Positions 25,945 to 36,520 of a stretch of DNA of 64,000 nt are shown here, in pieces. Source of the DNA: Branchiostoma floridae (lineage: Eukaryota > Chordata > Leptocardii > Amphioxiformes > Branchiostomatidae); NCBI RefSeq assembly GCF_000003815.2, contig NC_049989.1, positions 20,397,127-20,461,126 of the forward strand. Reading direction: 5' to 3'. Each line of letters begins with the position of its first letter. Within the stretch, counting starts at the first letter, position 1. Both the position numbers and the translations under genes were made by a program. The notes beneath the pieces are model-generated. The model was not told where the DNA came from. It was given only the letters and a program-made list of their open reading frames with translations, and did not search any database.

Positions 25945-26165
25945 TATAACAGCACCTGAAACAGACAGGACTGAGGTGTGTGTCAGGAATGTGGTAACAC
26001 CACCTGAAACAGACAGGTGTGTGTCAGGTATATGTTAACACCACCTGAAACAGACAGGTGTGTGTCAGGTATACGTATGTGGTAACACCACCTGAAACGG
26101 TTACTAGTAGGTATGTGTCAGCTATATGACAACAGCCAAAACAGGCAAATGTATGTCAGTTACAG
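25945..26165 (-). repeat. Minisatellite of repeated splice acceptors (gene A)
   Basis: Units of about 45-55 bp on the minus strand read cacacctgtctgtttcag then gtggtgttaccacatacc. Each contains a polypyrimidine tract and AG, a full 3' splice acceptor. The copy nearest the gene (TCTGTTTCAG|GTGCTG, exon start 25955) is the natural acceptor of exon 2. Three to four further copies, increasingly decayed, lie upstream. Confidence 0.65.
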
Positions 26166-26611
26166 GGCTGTCTCCAGGAATTATCTCTCCATTCTTAGTT
26201 CATAATATTTGGATATATTTTGATTTTTGTTAGGACGGACAAAAATTCCACCCAATCCCCGCCAAACAATCTCAACTTCATGACATTGATTTAAAGTGCT
26301 GAAAATGTATTCTCATAACCTTAAAATGACTGAGTTTTAGAAATGAAAATTACTCTCTGCCCAAGAGCTATCTACCACTCAAACATCACAACTAATACTA
26401 TAGCATGTCAGTAGTACCACAACAAGACGTAGGAGGCTAACAATATAATCATTTAATAAATCAAATCAATCAGGTCTCGAAAAAACGTAATCCACATGTC
26501 AAACATCAATTCAATTTACAATTCTTCCAGGCCTTTTCTAGTCATGCTGCCCATTCACAAACATAAATTCTTAGTTATGGGACTAAAGGGTTCAATGGTC
26601 CTTTCACACAC

Positions 26612-26672
26612 AGACAGAGAGAGAGAGAGAGACACACACACACACACAAAGACACACAAGACAAACACACAT
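26612..26672. repeat. (GA)n/(CA)n microsatellite
   Basis: Simple runs of gagaga and cacaca with interruptions, inside the first intron of gene A. Confidence 0.8.
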
Positions 26673-27127
26673 GACATAGGCTAGGCTAGCCTGATTAAAT
26701 CTCGCTTATAGCAGCCCGCCAAACATCGCGGGGAGGGGCCAGTTAGAGCCCTGGACAGCGGAGTTTGTGTTACACAGACTAAGGCTAGGCAAACGCTAAA
26801 AGTCGTCTATTAAAGCCCCCAACGCAACGAGTGTGACGGGACAATAAAAATGGCCGGGCATGACTATGAGGGAACAAAACAACAGATATGAACATGTGAT
26901 GATAAGGTAAATTGTATTTTCCCAATGAATATTCTTCCTCATTTTACTGTGACCAGGTAATTGCTGTGAACTTTGCACGTATTTACCCAGGGGTGAACTG
27001 GACCGTTAGAAATATATTATGATCTAAACGGCAGTTTTGTTTTATATTTCGCGATATTGCCGACAAATCACACATGTCTGCTGGGTCTTGAAACCCTGAA
27101 CAGTCGACAGACGGGATCTGTACTTAC

Positions 27128-27520
27128 TTCCTTCGTGGTTGTCCCCAGTAAACTTCCAGCAAACTTTTGGATTCGAGTTGCGCGCCTTTTTTACTTCCGC
27201 CTAATCACCGCCATCTTGGACTTTGGAAGAGTTTATTTATGTGACTGTAGGGGGTTATCCGATAAATATAGTCATAAAAGAAAACGTATCAAGTGAGGCA
27301 AGAACTATCTAAGTCCATTCTTTTATTTGTAGTATATATTTTTTTCACACTAAATTTACAACATACCAAACTGTGCGCTTGGCAATGATTGAAATAATTT
27401 CAGATTATTTTTACTCTTGCGAGGTTGAGAAAATGGACCCTTCCGTGAAAACAACCACTCCTGGTGGGCAAGTTTTTGGCGGCGCCTCAGAGGCGGAGCC
27501 TATATTGTGTTGAATTCAAG
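27128..27520 (-). promoter_or_regulatory. Gene A promoter and untranslated first exon
   Basis: The sequence is homologous to 36151-36520 and 53380-53760. All share a block read on the minus strand as tccaagatggcgg (resembling the YY1-type AAnATGGCGGC element common at TATA-less start sites), the exon body and the donor (G)AA|GTAAGTACAGATCCC. Farther upstream they share ttggcgg, aggcggagcc and atggaccctt blocks. The exact start site cannot be read from sequence. Confidence 0.6.
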
Positions 27521-28278
27521 ATATGTTAATGAATTCATTGATTCGTTTAACGATTAGTTTCTGGTAACATCTCACGAAAATGTTGCTTGCACAGAAACTA
27601 CTGTAGTATTGGATTCAAGTTGATATTCATATGATAAGTTGATAATGTTGTTATAAAATTCCACCTAATCGGCGCCATCTTGGACTTTGGAACTGCTTTG
27701 ATATGTAACAATAGGGTGTTATCGTACATAGCTTTAAAAGAAAGCAATTCCCTAGATTATTTGTGGGTAACACCACATGATCATGGTGTCTGCACAAAAG
27801 GACTACTGTGTAGTAATGGACTCAATGTGAAAATATTCCCCGTGCAGTTAACACCTCTGTGTGTGTCGTAAAAGGCTCAACAGTGGGAGGAGACTTTATA
27901 GCTATGTATACAGCCCAACTGTGACAATTAATCTGGATATAAAATCAACAAATTCATCACAATAGATTTTAGGAATGATGAGAACTTGTGTATATTCCAT
28001 AGAGTAATATTTGGAAGCATCTTGAGAAGCTCTGTACATTTTAAACTTTCATTCAGTGACTCCTGTGAGCAAAAGTGCCTTTTGGAGCAGCCATTCATAA
28101 TGTTTAAGCTTGTTTCTTGGTTTCCTTCATGCAATGAAGTTTAAACATTTACAACAAAAGGGACCATTTCAGTTTGTTTTCCTGTTTAAAACCATTTTAC
28201 AATGAACATTATATATTTTCGTATGACTTTTTTGTTACATGTTTAAGAATAATTAACATTCATCCCTCTCAACATCAG
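27521..28278. other. Duplicated flank between gene B and gene A
   Basis: No gene. Blocks such as the one near 28040 (cattttaaactttcattcag) and near 28165 (gaccatttcagtttg) recur in the same order near 36770 and 36905, the matching flank between genes C and B. Confidence 0.6.
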
Positions 28279-28876
28279 GGGAATGGGTTTTCTGCGCGTG
28301 AAGAATTTGCGCGTGCGCATGAAAAATCTGCGCGTGAAAAAACAAAGTTCCTGAAATATGTCAGAAAATGTGCAGCAAGGAATTCTAAGGCATAAAAATG
28401 TGAACCTATGATATAATTTCCCATCTGTTACCTAAATTTTTGGTTTGAAAAAAAACTGATTTTTAGATCCCTTGGGAATAGGTTAATTTGCATATTTTGA
28501 AAATTTCAAAATCAAGTAAATTGGACAGAAATACATGGAAAGATTACACATATGATGTTTTATATTGTATAATATAACAATCTGAGGCTTTTCTAAATTC
28601 TAGAAGCTAAATTTCATCTTTCTTGAAGCAGATTGTTTCACGCGCAAATTTCAAACTTTTTGGCGCGTAAAAACTTAACATTGAAAAATCACTTGAAAAG
28701 CACTCAGATTGAGATTTTGTACTCTAGAATGCAGCAATATGATACTTGATTCCATTTTGCGCCATCTTGTTTGAGCTTTTAAGTATAAAACTGCAAAAAC
28801 TTTTTGAATCCCTTGGGAATCAGCTAATTTGCATATTTTCACGCGCAACTTTTTCACGCGCACAAAACCCCATCCT
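28279..28876. mobile_element. MITE with gcgcgtgaaaa termini and an empty paralogous site
   Basis: The left end (gggttttctgcgcgtgaa) and right end (ttcacgcgcacaaaaccc) are inverted repeats. The element is flanked by aacatcag (28271-28278) and accatcag (28877-28884), an 8-bp target duplication with one difference, as for hAT elements. The paralogous flank at about 37000-37010 reads ctctcatcatcagataca without the element. Internal direct repeats (cccttgggaat...taatttgcatatttt) occur at about 28470 and 28808. Confidence 0.75.
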
Positions 28877-28884
28877 ACCATCAG

Positions 28885-29460
28885 ATACAACACAGAAATC
28901 TGGGCATCTCTTGGCACCATTTATTCAACACATCACAGATTATTTCAGATTGGAACAAAATATCTGACAACAGAAATAAAGTGGGTTCTCTCTGTGATAA
29001 TTCCCCGTGACAAACACTTATCATTATCTACTACTAGTACTAGAATAAGTAAAGGTTTGTACAATTTTGGGCCTGTCATAATCATATACGCAGCACTAAA
29101 CAAGCTGATTACCACCAAACTGCATGTATGTAGCTGATCATTCCGATTAACAAGAATAAACATGTTGGAGATATCTAATAAAAAAATAATATTAAAAAAT
29201 ACATTATGTCCACTTGTTTCCTTCAAGAAGTTACAAAATTCTGTAAAGATACAATCAAATGGGAATGTTCTCAAGTGAATCTAGGTTCATTCATTGAATT
29301 ACAACTTATAGAGTCTTTCTTTTGACTAAAATTCTTCCTCAAATAAAATGTCATTTACATTCCACTTCTAAGGGCATCTGACCTAATTCTTTGACCATCT
29401 TTGATCAATGACCTCTAAACTTTGCCTGACCTCCCTATACTTCTCCCTGAAGTGGTTTTC
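28885..29460. other. Duplicated flank, no gene
   Basis: The sequence is homologous to about 37010-37680 (shared tgggttctctctgtgata, aacatgtt-gagat and aaattcttcctcaaataaaatgtcat blocks). No open frame is supported. Confidence 0.55.
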
Positions 29461-29820
29461 TAACTGCAAGGTTTCTGGTAGAACTGCCCGGCTGTCAGCA
29501 GGTCGATGTCCAGTTTCTCCCTGTCCACGTAGGCCGTCCCCCACACCTTACACCTGCTGGTGCACTTACACAGGGGGTCCAGACTGGAGGGCACCTGTCG
29601 GGACAGCCACACCTGTAACAAACACACCTGTTAGTACACCTGTGGTCCCCACACTTTACACCTGCTGGTGTACTTACACAGGGGGTCCAGACTGGAGGGC
29701 ACCTGTCGGGACAGCCACACCTGTAACAAACACACCTGTTAGTACACCTGTGGTCCCCAGACTTTACACCTGCTGGTGCACTTACACAGGGGGTCCAGAC
29801 TGGAGGGCACCTGTCTGTAG
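29405..29820 (-). repeat. Three-unit 108-bp minisatellite plus decayed C-terminal exon (gene B side)
   Basis: Unit landmarks gtccagactggagggcacc fall at 29577, 29685 and 29793, an exact 108-bp spacing. On the minus strand each unit carries a splice acceptor (tttgttacag) and a consensus donor (ctgt|gtaagt). The last unit runs into coding-like sequence reading AYVDREKLDIDLLTAGQFYQ, then a frame break and a remnant of LQLENHFREKYR. A better-kept copy is at 37590-37830. The encoded module is not one I recognise. Confidence 0.7.
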
Positions 29821-30455
29821 CTGGAGAAATACAGTAGTGGAAATTTTCAGTGAAGAAGCTTATTTCTATCACATATAATCATTCTTTGGTGCTAAAGAAA
29901 ATGTTGGACTCATGCTTTAGAAATAATAAAAGAACTTTATGTTGTATTAATCTTCTCATAAATGGAAACAAAAGCACTTCTATTTCAATGTTCCCCATAT
30001 GTTGGCAACACTCTTTCCCGATCTTGACAAATACAGAATGCTGACCTCAGCTGAGACAATGCGCAGAACAGGTCGGCATGTTGGCAACTCAGTCCAGCAG
30101 CAGCAGACAGCTGGCTGTGGTGTCCGCTCCCTCAGGAACTAGATCCTTACAGTAACTGTGTATGAGAAAAAAGGAAACCTAGGCACATGTACAGCAAATG
30201 TTAATTCACACATAACTAAAAATTCTGGTATTATCAAAATTCTGGTATTACTAAATACTTTGAGTCCCTATATACATGTAAGAACCCTGAAGTACAGTAT
30301 GCCTTTAGGATAACGAATTTGTAACACTTAGAATTTTATCAAACATCACTGGACATTAGAGTCCCTTTAGGCTACCCTCAATTACATTACAGTATGCCTA
30401 TCACTGGCAGTTGCTTGTGACCAAGCATTAGAATAGGATAACCAGAATAGCTCAC

Positions 30456-33408
30456 TGCAGACTCGTCAGTGTTGTGTGTTCCTCAGCAGCCTGCACCACA
30501 GCCTGGAACCCTGCAGGCTCCATGGAGATGTACCCCAAATACAGCTGCTTCAAGGCCAGGAGTTTTGGCAGAGCCTCGGCCAGAGCCATGGCAGCGGTGT
30601 CAGGCAGGTGTGTAGGTGTGTCCGGGCAACGACACATGTCCAGAAAGGTCAATGCTGGCAGTGCACTGAGGAGCTGTGCGACCCTCCCCAGTCCAGCTCC
30701 TGTTACCCTCCTATTGAGCCCGATATGCAGCTCCCGTAGTGTGGTATTACAGTGAGAGGCTATGGCCAGACTCTTGTCACCAGGTGGGTTTAGTTCCGTG
30801 TCCAAACTGCTGGGCTGGCAGAGTGTTTGCACCAGTAAGATAATCCCTGTGTCCCCTATGTTATTGCATCTCACATCCAACACCTGTAATTGCACCAGGT
30901 AAGGCAGAGCTTTGATCAGGGATGATATTCCACTGTCACTGATACCGGTCCCAGTGAGATCCAACACCTTCATGACTGTGAGGTGGTGGAGGATAGCAGC
31001 CAGGCATTCAAGCCCGAAGTCTCCTATGGCATTATAACTAATGTCCAGTTTGATCAGCTTGGTTAGCTGACGCAGTGCAGGGACCAGTGTGCGCATGCCT
31101 GTGGGGCTGATACCGATGCTACACAGGCACAACACCTGCATGGCTGTGAAGATGGGGAGGATGGTGGTGAGAGATTTTCGCCCAGTGTCACCGATCTCAT
31201 TATAACTTATATCCAGTTCTTTCAGCTCCACTAGGTGGCGCATGTAGGGAGCCAGGGACGTCATACCCACAGCTGTCATGTTGACTCCCCAAAGACGGAG
31301 TACTGTCAGGTGTGGAACATTGGACAGCCCAACCTGCAGGACTTCCATCCCAGCATCACGAAGGTCATCATTCGCAGTAAGATCCAGCTCCTCTAACAGT
31401 GACATGTGGCTGAACCCCTGCACAAGTGGCTGGAGCGATGATGGTGTTAGGTCTGTTTGTGCCAGACCCAATACCTTCAAACCAGGAACATTCTTCAGAA
31501 CTGAAACCAGCCTGGTTGTCTTATCAGGTGAGTTAAACTCATTGCACAGATAGTACTTTCAAATTGATAGTTTCAGATCTAATTCAAGTCCAGGAAGTTG
31601 AGTTGTAAAACACTGCTGTAGGTACTGAATTGTGTCTCTGTTGCCATTGCTTCTGGTATAAGCCTTAAGTATGAGCCTGTCTGGCATCTTTGCTGAATGA
31701 AGATTTTGTATGTAATACTTCAGAGCTGTGGCTTCTCTACTGTTAATGGAGCTGTCCAGGATGACAATAGGCAGGGCCTGACTGATGCCCTGAAGCACTT
31801 CCGGTTCTCTTCTCTCACTAAGGATGGTCAGGCACAAGGATGCAAACTTTCTGTAGGATGGGCAGGAATTTTCCATGTCTTGATCCATGGGAACATTTGA
31901 ACATTGAAAATGATCTGGTCGTATGTGTGTGAACTCTGTGCTGCTGAGCTTGCTCAGTTCCTCCATCACAGCTTGTGCTGCACGTGAGTCGCAGCCACAT
32001 GTGAACTGAAGCAGGTTACTGAGTTCCAGTGCCTTGGCTATGGAGGTGAGCTGCAACAGCTCTACAATGTCTTGGTTCACCAGAGCATGAGCAACATATC
32101 GTCCAGCCAGGAACTCTTGCATGGTCTTGTGTGGAAAATGCAACTGTTTCCTAGGATTTACTTTAGAGGAAGATAACCCAAGGGAGACCACACCCAGCTT
32201 TAGAAATGATTCCCAATTCAACTTTTTCTTCTCTACTTCTTTAAAATCAAGCAGGGTCTCATTCCTCAGCAGTGCCTCTAGCGCAAGCTTGCCGAACTGC
32301 AGTAGTGACTCAGCAACCTCTGTAGGCAATTCTTCTATTGACATGTCCACTCCTTCCCGCTTACAGAATCTTCTACTAGTAACCAGACATGTCAGCAGGT
32401 TGTCGTACAGCCCCGTCATTGTTCCTGTAGACACCTTCTTTTGGTCCTCTTCCCACAACACACAGAGGAACATCAGGAACATTGGGATCTGGATTAGATT
32501 ATTTAGAAGATTCTCCTCATCATCATCCTCCAGGACCTCCTCCTCTTCCTGACTGCCAAAAGATGATTCATAACTATGTCCATAATTGTCATCGTAGTCA
32601 TCATCATCATCATCATCACTAGTGAAGTACTGCTTGATGAAATCCTCTGCCAGCTTAGGATTTTTGGTGCTTGAGAAATATTTCCTCACATATTTTACTA
32701 TATGTTCAGGTGAGAAGCCAATGACATGTATGCAACAGTCTGGCCGGGTGTGCTGCTGCACTCCTGCTGTGGGTCGGGAGGTGATCACAATTGTGCTGTT
32801 GGGGTAAAACTTGCCTGACAGCAGTTTGGGAATGGCCTGCCCAGCTGCACTGGCCTCAGGTCGCAGCTCATCATACCCATCTAGGAGGAAGAGCACACGA
32901 CACTCGTTCTTCTGTAGAATTTTTCTGATGGATTGTACATCAATACCTTCAGCTGTTTCAGGAACACACTGGTCCCACACCATCTCCTCTATGGTCTCCC
33001 CCTCTTTCACCTCCCGAAGTCGGATCAACAAGACCAAGTCATGTTGTTTGCCCAGCTCTGTTTTCTTTGAGATGGCATCTAGGGCTTCTTTGGACAGAAA
33101 TGTTGTCTTTCCCCCTCCGGCTTCACCTTCAATCAGAATGCACCTTGGTGCTGTGCTCAGTCCTGTGACATCTGGGTTGAACAAGTCATCTAATGACTTC
33201 AGTTCTTTCCTTTGCTCTTCTTGCACTGATGGGGACCAGGGATGTTCTTTAGGCCTGTGCCTTTTGAGCTGTTTTTCACTTGTTGGTACCAACTCTAACT
33301 GGGTGAAGACATCACTGAGGGTAAGCGTGAAGTTGTCATTCCAGATCAGAGGCTTAAAGTGAGACAAATTCAACTCATAGTACTTCTTCACAGACTTGCT
33401 TAACACAT
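30456..33408 (-). other. NACHT-LRR exon of gene B
   Basis: This single 2953-bp exon carries the whole sensor body. The upstream acceptor is cttctatttcag|A at 33408; the downstream donor is CTGCA|GTGAGC at 30456. It is strongly similar along its length to the gene C exon 42009-39357. It differs by an acidic insert (about 32620-32500, DDDDDDDYDDNYG then EEEEVLEDDDEE), by a longer segment before Walker A (KRHRPKEHPWSP) and by the in-frame TGA at 31559-31561. Confidence 0.85.
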
Positions 33409-33419
33409 CTGAAATAGAA

Positions 33420-33949
33420 GAGTGTCAAAGGACACTGTTGTAAGATTTTAATGTCCAAGGTAGTGAGGACATAACTCAGGCAAAGTGCAAAGACATCACA
33501 TACTGTAGATGCAGTTAATTTTGTGGGGATTTAATTTTGCAGTAGCGGGAAAAAGGATTTTTCGAGGTGGTTTTAATTTCACTGTAGCCTGTGCACTGTA
33601 GTCTCTTACTGCCATTGAAAAATGTTTGCAGTGGTTTTAAGTTCGCGGTGAAGCGGCCACCGCGAAAACCGCGAACATTAAACAACTGCGGAGTTTGTGC
33701 ATTTACAGTATACATTTTATATATTATATAGACAGAGGATAAACTTTGTCAGCTTGAACTCTGATACTTGCAGTAGTTTTTGCCATCCTTTTCAGTAAAT
33801 GTTATTCTGCCCAATTTTCTGCTACGGCACATAAACCATTCATTGAAAGTTTAACAGTAATTGTTACAGGATCTTCAAACTTATATGAGATGTCCCATAG
33901 CTATAATTTCTAATATGAATTTAATATCATAGTTCTGTCAGAATCATAC
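33420..33949. other. Gene B intron
   Basis: No exon. About 33730-33775 is homologous to intron positions 42105 and 23440 of the sister genes. About 33505-33715 holds an unassigned repeat-like block with ccgcgaaaaccgcgaac. Confidence 0.4.
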
Positions 33950-34184
33950 CTGTCAGTGAAGAAGACTCAGTTCCTGTAGCTCCAACTGGAAGAGAACAGA
34001 GGAAGGACTCATGTTATGTTTTTCAGAACATTAGTAAGCAATATTTTACAACAGGTTCAGTGATTTAAATTGACTTTCTAACTTTTACGGGGGAATTAAA
34101 CAGAGCAGAAGATCTAGATTCTATCAAAAGTTTTTAACCCTCTTTTACAGCATTTTGATACTTCATTATTCTTCTGCCAGGAAT

Positions 34185-34353
34185 TAAGGGCTCGGTAGTC
34201 TGATCGATTGTTTATGGCGTTTAGTATTAATCTTAATCTGCTGTCTTTATTGTATTTTTATGTCGGGGCGAGGGCCAGTAAAGGTGTCACCACCTGTTCC
34301 CCCGCCCCTTCCACTTGTGTGGTGAATTTTAATAAACAAATAAACAAAAAGAC
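34185..34353 (+). mobile_element. LINE 3' end in gene B intron
   Basis: An untranslated tail with ttgtatttttatgtcgggg, a block ccttccacttgtgtggtgaa and a terminal aataaacaaataaaca tail closely resembles the 3' end at 7980-8093. It is a 5'-truncated non-LTR insertion in the sense opposite to the gene. Confidence 0.6.
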
Positions 34354-35884
34354 TACCGGTATTCTTTAATCCTGCAAGCCTTCAAAAATATAACATAAAA
34401 TAACTCATCACTCACTCTCTCCCTGCCTCCGCATGCTCCGGGAAGGAGCATAAAATATGAAAGAATAAAAAGGTACATCGTGTCATCTTAGTGACTTTTA
34501 AGTACTGTATAAGAACTGTATAGAACTATATACCATATACGTCATCTCTCACCTCCCACTGATGATGCTTCCTCTAGATCTCTAGAAGGAGCTGGTTTCT
34601 TCTTCACAGGAGACTCTTCTCCATCCTCTCGCCTCCTCTTCTGCTGGCTGGTACAGGGTTGGGATGAAGCTGTGTCAGAGAGATGTGTAATTTATTCATT
34701 TTACATAATGTGAGACTTATTTTTGTGTTATTATTGTGAAACAGGTAAGGCTGGCTGTGCCAACGAGAACAAAAGAACAATATTAAGCAAATTATCTAAT
34801 TTTGGAAAATAACAATTAACATACCGCCAATACTGATTTTCACATCAACATCAACATCTTTCTAGTAACTCCATAGATTAGGCCCTAAGTCTTCTTACAA
34901 GTTACATGAATGTTTTATTTCCATCTTTGTGTGTTTTGGGCAATACTTACTTAATAAGTTTTCATTGTTTTGTCACTGTCAATGTCCTATACATAGGTAT
35001 GTTTATAAAATGTATCACTCTAGATACCCTCTACTACAACTACAAGTACTTACTAGTAGTCATGTAATCACAATGGTGTATCAGATATACAGCAGTAATG
35101 TTTTTCTATAGTATGAATGATGCATAAAACAAGAATTTCTACCTTCCTCACTTGTTTCTTTGGCAGGGACGATGGGTTGACTGCTACAAGATGCTGCAGA
35201 CACTGAATTTCAAAAAAAAAGTATGATTGCATTAATCTAATGATAAAGACAGCATGTCCAAGCTTTCAATGTCATCATCACAATGTACTGTCCATATTTT
35301 CATGTCTAAAATACTATATAGCTAGTAACTAATGTGGCTGGGTTATGTGCCAAAAACATTTAAGACACATATCATAAACTGGACTGCCAACTCGACCAAC
35401 ATCATGGTAAGGACATGTGCTTCCAGAAGTTAATTAAGATATTTATTTACATTACTCCATTACCATATAGCATGACAGCATTATGCCTACAGTAAGTGCT
35501 TTCACTACAGCATGATTCATACCGGGTGCCTGTAAGTCCTACATTATGACTGTTGCAGAATTTTACCATACCTTTCTTTTCATCCTCAGCAATCTTCTCT
35601 GCCTTGTGAGCATAATGATTCCATAATCACGTCTGCTGATTTTTCTTAACAGGTCCACCAGAAGGGTGAGATCTCCCGGCTTTAACTTCTGTTCTTTCTC
35701 CAGTTGGATACAGATTTCGTGAGCATTGGCGTGTTGGACAATTCCCGCTGGTAAGATGTTTGCACCACTGACGTAGTTACGGAGATCTGTTAGTTCTCGA
35801 TCTACAAGGTTCTGGGATATCTCCAGGTACAGATCCTGGCGAGGATTGGTCACCATTTCAAGAACTTTGGAGTCAACATCAACT

Positions 35885-35995
35885 AGCCAGGTGTGTGTCA
35901 GGTATGTGGTAACAGCACCTGAAACAGACAGATGTGTGTCAGGTATGTGATAACAGGACCTCAAACAGACAGGTGTGTGTCAGGTATGAGGTGCA
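35885..35995 (-). repeat. Splice-acceptor minisatellite (gene B)
   Basis: Two to three units on the minus strand read acacacctgtctgtttcag then gtgctgttaccacatacc, the same family as 25945-26165. The copy reading ctgtctgtttcag|GTGCTG near 35920 could be an alternative acceptor upstream of the tag at 35884. A short upstream ATG at about 35877 lies out of frame with the DED start. Confidence 0.6.
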
Positions 35996-36150
35996 ATACA
36001 TATGCACAAACACAGGGTAAACTGGACCGTTAGAATCTAACGGAAGTTTGTATTATTTTTCATCACGATATTGACGACAAATCAGTACATTTACATATAT
36101 CTGCTGGATCTTGAAACCCTGAACAGTCAACCGATGGGATCTGTACTTAC

Positions 36151-36520
36151 TTTCTTCGTGGTTGTCCCCAGAAAACTTCCAGCAAACTTTTGGATTCGAG
36201 TTGCGCGCCTTTTTTACTTCCGCCTAAACACCGCCATCTTGGACTTTGGAAGAGTTTATTTAGGTGACTGTAACGTTTATAGGGGGTTATCGTATAAATC
36301 TAGTCATAAAAGAAAACGTATGAAGTGAGGCAAGAACTATATATGTCTATTTTTTTTACTTGTAGTATATATTTTGTCACACTAAATTTACAACATACCA
36401 AACTGTGCGCTTGGCAATGATTGAAATAATTTCAGATTTCTTACTCTTGCGAGGTTGAGAACATGGACCCTTCCGTGGTGGGCAAATTTTTGGCGGCGCC
36501 TTAGAGGCGGAGCCTATGGT
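36151..36520 (-). promoter_or_regulatory. Gene B promoter and untranslated first exon
   Basis: Homologous over its whole length to 27128-27520, including tccaagatggcgg on the minus strand, the shared exon body and the donor GAAA|GTAAGTACAG at 36151-36142. The next exon is the DED exon at 35882, only about 270 bp away. Confidence 0.6.

Larger units (their letters stand above)
23647..27128 (-). pseudogene. Gene A: truncated NLR locus (DEATH domain plus basic linker, NACHT-LRR missing)
   Basis: Exon 1 is untranslated and ends at 27128 with GAA|GTAAGT. Exon 2, 25955-25872, has its ATG at 25917 (MAEGQGAAGHTGETA). Exon 3, 25221-24964, encodes a DEATH domain (VRKFFYYIKEKV, SSDWKDLAFHLGLEQPDI, CMDLLEEWLKRNG), a fold that recruits partners by homotypic contact. 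It would leave through a GC donor (GAAG|GCAAGA). A further exon, 23736-23647, encodes a lysine/arginine-rich linker homologous to the linker exon of gene B. Exons 2 to 4 are joined in phase 1, as in gene B. A possible extra exon lies near 23920-24005 (QLRAEDMRNNIRRWQ). No NACHT or LRR follows in the window, so the locus is either a 5' stub or is interrupted by the repeat block to its left. Confidence 0.6.
30089..35882 (-). pseudogene. Gene B: DED-NACHT-LRR receptor, probably inactivated
   Basis: Coding exons are 35882-35572 (DED; ATG at 35856, MVTNPRQDLYLEISQNLVD, ends near the SRRDYG form of the RxDL motif), 35202-35143, 34669-34553 (basic linker, KRRREDGEESPVKKKP), 33985-33950, 33408-30456 and 30155-30089. 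Walker A (GEAGGGKTT) is at 33130-33104 and Walker B (LFLLDGYDE) near 32890-32865, marking a STAND ATPase switch; ribonuclease-inhibitor-type LRRs occupy about 31500-30456. Junctions from 35143 onward are phase 1 (last one phase 2). Two lesions are seen: TGA at 31561-31559 between NACHT and LRR, and a one-base loss near 35616 that puts the DED exon out of phase. Either alone would remove the LRRs. Sequencing error or readthrough remain possible. Confidence 0.75.

Noticed and set aside
31559-31561. TGA as selenocysteine codon
   Set aside because: NLRs are not known selenoproteins, and the sister gene has no Cys or Sec at this place.
31559-33406. Plus-strand open frames opposite the NLR exons (for example 32121-32552, 32811-33362, 41277-41963)
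   Set aside because: They are shadows of the conserved minus-strand NACHT-LRR frames and have no domain or splice context.
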